This document shows positions 52,947 to 57,569 of a stretch of 57,569 nucleotides of DNA, piece by piece. The notes under the pieces were generated by a model. It was not told the DNA's origin. It made no database searches and saw nothing but the letters and a program-made list of their open reading frames with translations. Made by a program: the position numbers and the translations under genes. The number at the start of each line of letters is the position of its first letter. Positions within the stretch are counted from its first letter, which is position 1. This DNA comes from Pseudomonas paraglycinae (GTDB taxonomy: Bacteria > Pseudomonadota > Gammaproteobacteria > Pseudomonadales > Pseudomonadaceae): positions 1-57,569 of the forward strand of contig NZ_BQHR01000026.1 of NCBI RefSeq assembly GCF_021601625.1. Direction: 5' to 3'.

Positions 52947-54123
52947 GCAACAGGATTTTCATCGACAGCACTGTGGCGAGGGGAATGCCGTGGAACAACA
53001 GCACCACGGCACCCGGCGCCCACCACTCATAGAACGGTGCGGCAATCAGCATGCCGACGCCGAACCCGGTCATCTGCAACAGCGTCAGAAAACTGAAGAT
53101 CGGCAGGCGCAGGGGCTCCGGCTCCCGTTGCAGCCGTGACATCAGGCCGACTTCCGAAAACCCGTCACCCAATCCGGCCGGCAGAGAAAACAGCAACAGA
53201 CCAACGACGCTGTGCTGCTGGAACATCAGGATGAAGCCGCAGGACATCAGCAGCACGCCGCCGAAATAGCGGCGCTCCAGATGGATGTTTTCCGAGCCGT
53301 TCAGGCGACTGGCGATTCGCGCGCCGAGCAGTTTGCCGGCGGCCCACACCGCGAGCATCAGGCCCAGCGTGGTGCTGGCTGAGTCCGGCGTGAGCAGTCT
53401 GGAAATGATCGGGAAGCCGACGTTGTGCGCAGCGCTGCCAAGGGTGTCAGCCATGGTCACCGCCAGCATCGCGGCCACCACCGGAGCGCTGCGCAGGCCT
53501 TGCAGCAAAGCCGACCATTCACCCTGTTTAGCGCTGGATTCGACCACCGGCTCCGGTGCGCTGAACCGCAGCGGCGCAATCAACACTGCCGCCAGCAGAT
53601 AGGTCAGCGCATTCAGCGCAAACACCGTTTCAAAACCAAATCCCGCGACCAGCAGCCCGGACACCAGACTGCCGCCGACCATCGCCATGGACGAGGCGGA
53701 CGTGATCCAGGCATTGGTCTTGAGCAGCTGCGCCGGCTCGATCAAGCGCGGCAACTGGCTGTTGAGACCGATGGCGAACATCGAATTACCAAAGCCAAGG
53801 CCGAACGCAATCAGCGGCAGCAACAGCGCCTGCTGACTGACCGGCACGATCAGCAACAGCCCGAGCACAGCGGCGCGCAGCAGATCGAAGGCAATCAACG
53901 GCAGACGGCCACTGCATCGGCGATAAAACGCAGTGCCGATCAGGCTGGCGAAAATCCCGCCGCCCACGCGACTGGCCAGAAAGATCCCGACGCTCATCGC
54001 GCTGTTGCTCAGCAGGTAGACATACGTGGCCAGCGCAACCATGTTCAGGAAAGCGCCGAAATCGGAAATCAACCGGGCCGTGATGATCAGCCGGGCATTG
54101 CGGGAAGTGGTGGTCACAATCAA
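52900..54123 (-). CDS. MFS transporter (MFS_3-like)
   Basis: A 407-aa, 10-12-segment transporter of the MFS_3/enterobactin-exporter-like group; the N-terminus ARLIITARLISDFGAFLNMV is characteristic. Substrate unknown. Its last 47 bp are read in the opposite direction as the 3' end of cueR, and a hairpin terminator (54137-54166) lies upstream of its start, shared with the RIO kinase gene. Confidence 0.85.
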   Translation of the reverse strand: MIVTTTSRNARLIITARLISDFGAFLNMVALATYVYLLSNSAMSVGIFLASRVGGGIFASLIGTAFYRRCSGRLPLIAFDLLRAAVLGLLLIVPVSQQALLLPLIAFGLGFGNSMFAIGLNSQLPRLIEPAQLLKTNAWITSASSMAMVGGSLVSGLLVAGFGFETVFALNALTYLLAAVLIAPLRFSAPEPVVESSAKQGEWSALLQGLRSAPVVAAMLAVTMADTLGSAAHNVGFPIISRLLTPDSASTTLGLMLAVWAAGKLLGARIASRLNGSENIHLERRYFGGVLLMSCGFILMFQQHSVVGLLLFSLPAGLGDGFSEVGLMSRLQREPEPLRLPIFSFLTLLQMTGFGVGMLIAAPFYEWWAPGAVVLLFHGIPLATVLSMKILLLRRARVAGSSPTPVP

Positions 54124-54136
54124 TCCTTGAATGTGT

Positions 54137-54166
54137 AAAACCCGGCCGAAGCCGGGTTTTCTTTTT
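54137..54166. terminator. Bidirectional-looking terminator
   Basis: AAAACCCGGC-CGAA-GCCGGGTTTT followed by CTTTTT. It lies 8 bp from the RIO kinase stop. The minus-strand side carries AAAA, so it can end the leftward kinase transcript. Confidence 0.8.
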
Positions 54167-54173
54167 CAGATGC

Positions 54174-55070
54174 TCACTGCATCCACGGTGGCGGAGGCGG
54201 TTCGTCGGACTTGCCCTTGGGCTCGTCGTCCGCCGCGCGGATGGCTTGCTTGCGCTCCTCATCCAGACGCGCCGCTTCGATCTCGCGCAGCACCCCGCCG
54301 ACATCGGCCAGGTCCTCGGGATCGTCGAACTCGCCGGTCAGCACGCTGGCCGGGTGCAACGTACCCGCTTCGTACAACGCCCACATTTCCTTGGCGTATT
54401 TGGTCTTCTTCAACTCCGGGGCAAAGCGACCGAAGTACGAAGCCATGTTGCCGACGTCACGCTCGAGCATGCTGAACGCGTGGTTGTTGCCGGCGGCGTC
54501 CACCGCTTGCGGCAGGTCGATGATGACCGGCCCCGTCGGCGTCAGCAGCACGTTGAACTCCGAGAGGTCACCGTGCACCAGACCGGTACACAACATCAGC
54601 ACGATCTGCGAAATCAGGAACGCGTGATATTCGCGGGCCTGATCCGGCTCCAGCACCACATCGTTCAGACGCGGCGCGGCATCGCCGTATTCATCGGCCA
54701 CCAGCTCCATCAGCAGCACGCCTTCGAGGAAGTCGTACGGCTTGGGCACACGCACACCGGCGCTGGCCAGGCGGAACAGCGCCGCGACCTCGGCGTTCTG
54801 CCAGGCGTCTTCGGCTTCCTTGCGCCCGAACTTGGAACCCTTGGCCATCGCCCGGGCCTGTCGGCTGTTGCGAACCTTGCGGCCTTCCTGATACTCGGCC
54901 GCCTGGCGGAAACTGCGTTTGTTCGCCTCCTTGTAGACCTTTGCGCAACGTAACTGATTGCCGCAGCGCACCACATAAACAGCTGCTTCTTTGCCACTCA
55001 TGAGTGGACGCAGCACTTCGTCGACCAGACCGTCCTCGATCAGGGGTTCAATGCGTTTTGGAGTCTTCAT
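54174..55070 (-). CDS. RIO1-family serine protein kinase
   Basis: A 298-aa atypical kinase. The N-lobe has SGKEAAVYVVRC near residue 25 (nucleotide-binding loop) and the catalytic Lys in CAKVYK near 45. The catalytic loop is HGDLSEFNVLL near 164 (Asp and Asn) and the metal-binding loop IIDLPQAVD near 180 (Asp). The C-terminus is a Pro-rich tail (DEPPPPPWMQ). Bacterial RIO proteins are widespread in Pseudomonas with unknown targets; the archaeal and eukaryotic family acts in ribosome maturation. Confidence 0.9.
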   Translation of the reverse strand: MKTPKRIEPLIEDGLVDEVLRPLMSGKEAAVYVVRCGNQLRCAKVYKEANKRSFRQAAEYQEGRKVRNSRQARAMAKGSKFGRKEAEDAWQNAEVAALFRLASAGVRVPKPYDFLEGVLLMELVADEYGDAAPRLNDVVLEPDQAREYHAFLISQIVLMLCTGLVHGDLSEFNVLLTPTGPVIIDLPQAVDAAGNNHAFSMLERDVGNMASYFGRFAPELKKTKYAKEMWALYEAGTLHPASVLTGEFDDPEDLADVGGVLREIEAARLDEERKQAIRAADDEPKGKSDEPPPPPWMQ

Positions 55071-55512
55071 CAGCTTTTATTGTGGGTCCTTTATTACCAA
55101 ACACGCGAATGTCATTCGTTATACGGCAATCCTCGCATCACGGGGAGGGGTTGCCGACCTGTGAACCTGTGGATGCACACACTGTGCCGGATAAACCGGG
55201 CCGATCCGCCTCTTTATCGACCGCTGCGAATCATAGCCGAGGCTGCCGAAGTTGTTGGCGACAGCACTTGAGGGCATTTGCGACAGAATCTGACATCCCG
55301 CTGCACGCAGCTCGTAAGAATTTTCTCTTCCGGCCTCAATTTCCCCCTCCGGCAGCCGAATTCCTCAGAGACAGAGGAATTTGTCCGACAATCGTTCCAA
55401 AAAAAACTTCGATGTCGCACTCATGGAAACGGGTGGAAAACAACGTTTTTCGGCTGCCAATAACCGCGAGTCATCTGCACTGCGTGGGCCTACAAGAAAA
55501 TCTGGAGCGCGG
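55071..55512. other. 442-bp intergenic region with a sigma-28 promoter
   Basis: Between the divergent RIO kinase and chemoreceptor genes. The only clear element is the FliA-type promoter at 55336-55362; I see no gene or repeat in the rest. Confidence 0.6.
55336..55362 (+). promoter_or_regulatory. FliA (sigma-28) promoter of the chemoreceptor
   Basis: TCAA (55336-55339), exactly 15 bp, GCCGAATT (55355-55362), against the consensus TCAA/TAAA-N15-GCCGATAA. Chemoreceptor genes in Pseudomonas are commonly FliA-dependent. It lies about 150 bp upstream of the start codon. Confidence 0.7.
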
Positions 55513-57459
55513 ATGAACATCAAACAGAAGTTGACCTGGGCGTTTGCAATCATCGCCTGCTTGCCCGTGGTGCTGGTCGCCACGCTGGTGGTACTGAACC
55601 TGCGCAGCGATGCACGGGACGATTTTGTCGACAGCAGCGGGCGCGAGATCCGTCAGGTCAGCAACGCCATGCAGCTTTTCTTTGACGGCATCAGCCAGAA
55701 CGTCGATTACCTGGCGACGCAACCGCTGATCAAGAACACCGACGACAGCCTCAAGACCTACATGAGCGCCAACGCCGAAAGCATTCCGCAGGGCGAGATG
55801 GACAAGAAGGTCTTCGCCTTTCTGCAGGATCTGGGCAACAGTCACCCGGCCTACGCCTACGCAATCGTCGGCACCGCTGCCGGCGGCTACGTATCCTGGC
55901 CCGACGATCCCAAGCTGAGCAACTACGACCCGCGTCAACGCCCGTGGTACAAGGCCGCGCAGGCCAAGCCCGGCAAGCCGTTTCGCACCGCCGCCTATTA
56001 CTGGGCGCAGGACGATGCGACCTATGTCAGCACCGTGCGCACCATCGACAACAAGCTCGGCAGCAACGGCGGCGTGGTCAGTATCGACGTGACGCTCAAG
56101 CAGCTCACCGAGATCGTCAAACAGATCAAACTCGGCGAAAGCGGTTACTTGATGCTGCTGGAGAACAGCGGCACGGTGCTGGTCGATCCCAAGCAGCCGG
56201 AGCACAACTTCAAGCCGCTCGACAGCCTCGGCGAGGGCTACGCGCAACTGGCCAAGGCCGGCAAAGGGCTGGTGGAAGTCGAGCTCAACGGCGAACGTTA
56301 CATGGCCAACGTCTGGCCTTCGGAACAACTGGGCTGGACCTTCATCGGCCTGATCAAACAGAACGACGTGATGAGCTCGGCCACTAAACTCACCTGGCTG
56401 ATCGCAATCATCGCTGCCGTGCTGGCGGTGATCTTCGCGGTGGTCGGCGCCAGTTTCGCCAGCCTGATCGTGCGGCCGATCCGCAGCGTGGCCAGCGGTC
56501 TGGAAGGCATCGCCCAGGGCGAAGGCGACCTGACCAAGAACCTCGACATCCGTGGCAGCGACGAAACCGCGCAACTGGCCAACTGGTTCAACCAGTTCCT
56601 CACCGCGATCCGCAGCCTGATCCAGCACATCGGCGGCGCGGCCGGGAAAATCCTCGCCACCTCGCAGAGTTCGACCCGGGTTTCCGGCGACATGGCCGAA
56701 GCCGCCGGGCGCCAGCGCGAAGCGGTGGACATGGTTTCGACCGCGTTCCACGAAATGGTCGCCACCGCCAACGAAGTCGCCCGCTCGTGCAGCCAGGCAG
56801 CGGAGTCGGCCGACAGCGGCCAGCGTCAGGCCCGCGAAGGTCAGCAACAGATCGATGCGGCGGTGCACAGCGTCGATCAACTGAGCCAGGAACTGGAGCA
56901 GTCGGCGCAGTCGATGCAACAACTGGAACGCGACAGCAACGACATCCAGTCGATCCTCGGCACCATCCGCTCCATCGCCGAACAGACCAACCTGCTGGCA
57001 CTCAACGCGGCTATCGAGGCGGCGCGGGCCGGTGAGCAAGGCCGTGGATTTGCGGTGGTAGCCGATGAGGTTCGCGCACTGGCCAAACGCACGGCTGACT
57101 CGACGGCGGAAATCGACGGGCTGCTGGGCAACCTCGCCAAACGCACCAGCGCGGTGACCCAGCAGATGCGTGCCAGTCTTGATGTGTCGCAGCAATCGGT
57201 AGCGCGGATTGGCGAGGCGCGGGAGAGCTTTGGGCAGATCCGTGAGTCGGTGGATGTGATTCGTGACATGAACACGCAGATTGCGACGGCGGCGGAAGAG
57301 CAGCATCAGGTGGCTGAGGACATCAATCGGCACATCAGCCAGATTCATGGTGATGCGCAGTTGGTGGCGGAGCTGGCGAATTCGGCGCGGCTGGATTCGC
57401 AGAGTCTGGCGGGGTTGTCGAATGAGCTGGATGGGTTGGTGCGCAGGTTCCGGACTTGA
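55513..57459 (+). CDS. Methyl-accepting chemotaxis protein with dCache sensor
   Basis: A 648-aa chemoreceptor. Membrane segment 1 is at residues 8-30, followed by a periplasmic dCache_1 domain (about 35-280) containing [12 protein letters not shown], an amino-acid/amine-type ligand motif region. Membrane segment 2 is near 295, HAMP near 315-370, and the signalling hairpin contains [20 protein letters not shown] near 495. The start at 55513 has GGAG 5 nt upstream; the frame extends further but without family sequence. Resembles PctA-type receptors; ligand unknown. Confidence 0.92.
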   Translation: MNIKQKLTWAFAIIACLPVVLVATLVVLNLRSDARDDFVDSSGREIRQVSNAMQLFFDGISQNVDYLATQPLIKNTDDSLKTYMSANAESIPQGEMDKKVFAFLQDLGNSHPAYAYAIVGTAAGGYVSWPDDPKLSNYDPRQRPWYKAAQAKPGKPFRTAAYYWAQDDATYVSTVRTIDNKLGSNGGVVSIDVTLKQLTEIVKQIKLGESGYLMLLENSGTVLVDPKQPEHNFKPLDSLGEGYAQLAKAGKGLVEVELNGERYMANVWPSEQLGWTFIGLIKQNDVMSSATKLTWLIAIIAAVLAVIFAVVGASFASLIVRPIRSVASGLEGIAQGEGDLTKNLDIRGSDETAQLANWFNQFLTAIRSLIQHIGGAAGKILATSQSSTRVSGDMAEAAGRQREAVDMVSTAFHEMVATANEVARSCSQAAESADSGQRQAREGQQQIDAAVHSVDQLSQELEQSAQSMQQLERDSNDIQSILGTIRSIAEQTNLLALNAAIEAARAGEQGRGFAVVADEVRALAKRTADSTAEIDGLLGNLAKRTSAVTQQMRASLDVSQQSVARIGEARESFGQIRESVDVIRDMNTQIATAAEEQHQVAEDINRHISQIHGDAQLVAELANSARLDSQSLAGLSNELDGLVRRFRT

Positions 57460-57477
57460 GATTGGGGGCAACCTTAA

Positions 57478-57545
57478 AAGCCCCCTCACCCCAGCCCTCC
57501 CGAAACGTCGGACCGCCCGGAGGGAGAGGGAGCCGACCGAGGTGT
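57478..57545. repeat. Short intergenic repeat of the P. fluorescens group
   Basis: CCCCCTCACCCCAGCCCTCC with a partly inverse GGAGGGAGAGGG segment downstream. A familiar intergenic repeat type in this group. It follows the chemoreceptor stop at the window edge. Confidence 0.55.
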
Positions 57546-57569
57546 CTTGCGTCATACATCAACCTGAAA

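Noticed and set aside
55381-55512. 44-residue N-terminal extension of the chemoreceptor
   Set aside because: The first membrane helix and ribosome site support the start at 55513; the extension begins just after the sigma-28 promoter.
55471-57555. 694-aa minus-strand frame
   Set aside because: Antisense to the chemoreceptor.

Overview
The window is a stretch of chromosome from a fluorescent-type Pseudomonas. High GC, P. fluorescens-style REP palindromes, a beta-alanine (bau) locus, a purine-salvage neighbourhood, a CueR/CopA copper locus, RIO kinase and dCache chemoreceptor genes all point that way. All names come from reading the protein sequences; no database search was possible.

Layout. 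(1) 1-350: two tandem sigma-70 promoters on the minus strand that look like the leader of an rRNA operon lying just outside the left edge. (2) 0.35-5.7 kb: bauC/mmsA and bauA (beta-alanine catabolism) with a divergent LysR regulator, then a RutR-like TetR regulator and yigZ. (3) 5.7-12.9 kb: a 540-bp spacer with three consensus DnaA boxes, a nucleoside/BMP-type ABC importer (ATPase plus two permeases), a small membrane protein with a divergent MerR regulator and SDR, and 8-oxoguanine deaminase. (4) 13.0-39.1 kb: chaA (calcium/proton antiporter) cut in two by an insertion of about 25.06 kb. (5) 39.4-42.6 kb: the purine locus resumes with a BMP-family binding protein, a 2OG-Fe(II) oxygenase and adenosine deaminase. 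(6) 42.7-57.5 kb: MFS exporters, a frameshifted ArsR regulator, LysR with a monooxygenase and MDR reductase, copper homeostasis (copZ, small exported protein, copA, cueR), RIO kinase and a chemoreceptor.

The insertion is the most interesting part. It is visibly poorer in GC, has 12-bp terminal inverted repeats (ATTTTGTAGACA), an apparent 3-bp AAT duplication and clustered GACAC(CG) motifs near both ends, and is packed with anti-phage-type genes. These are a three-gene cluster (DEDD exonuclease, Mrr-like nuclease, Shedu), an ATPase/HNH pair of Septu type, a 1499-aa nuclease-STAND protein of Avs type, and an OLD nuclease/UvrD helicase pair of Gabija type. Between them are unrecognised proteins (407, 263, 501 and about 224 aa), a 34-aa ORF with its own terminator, and many decayed remnants (PfpI-like, Phd-like antitoxin, two duplicated fragments). 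I found no transposase or complete recombinase; the only candidate mobility protein is the 407-aa protein at the left end.

How the genes work together: the flanking core genes form a purine and beta-alanine scavenging region (uptake, deamination, oxidation). The island divides this region and separates the importer genes from their probable binding protein. The copper locus is self-contained: CueR-type operator dyads precede both copZ and copA, and cueR overlaps the end of copA.
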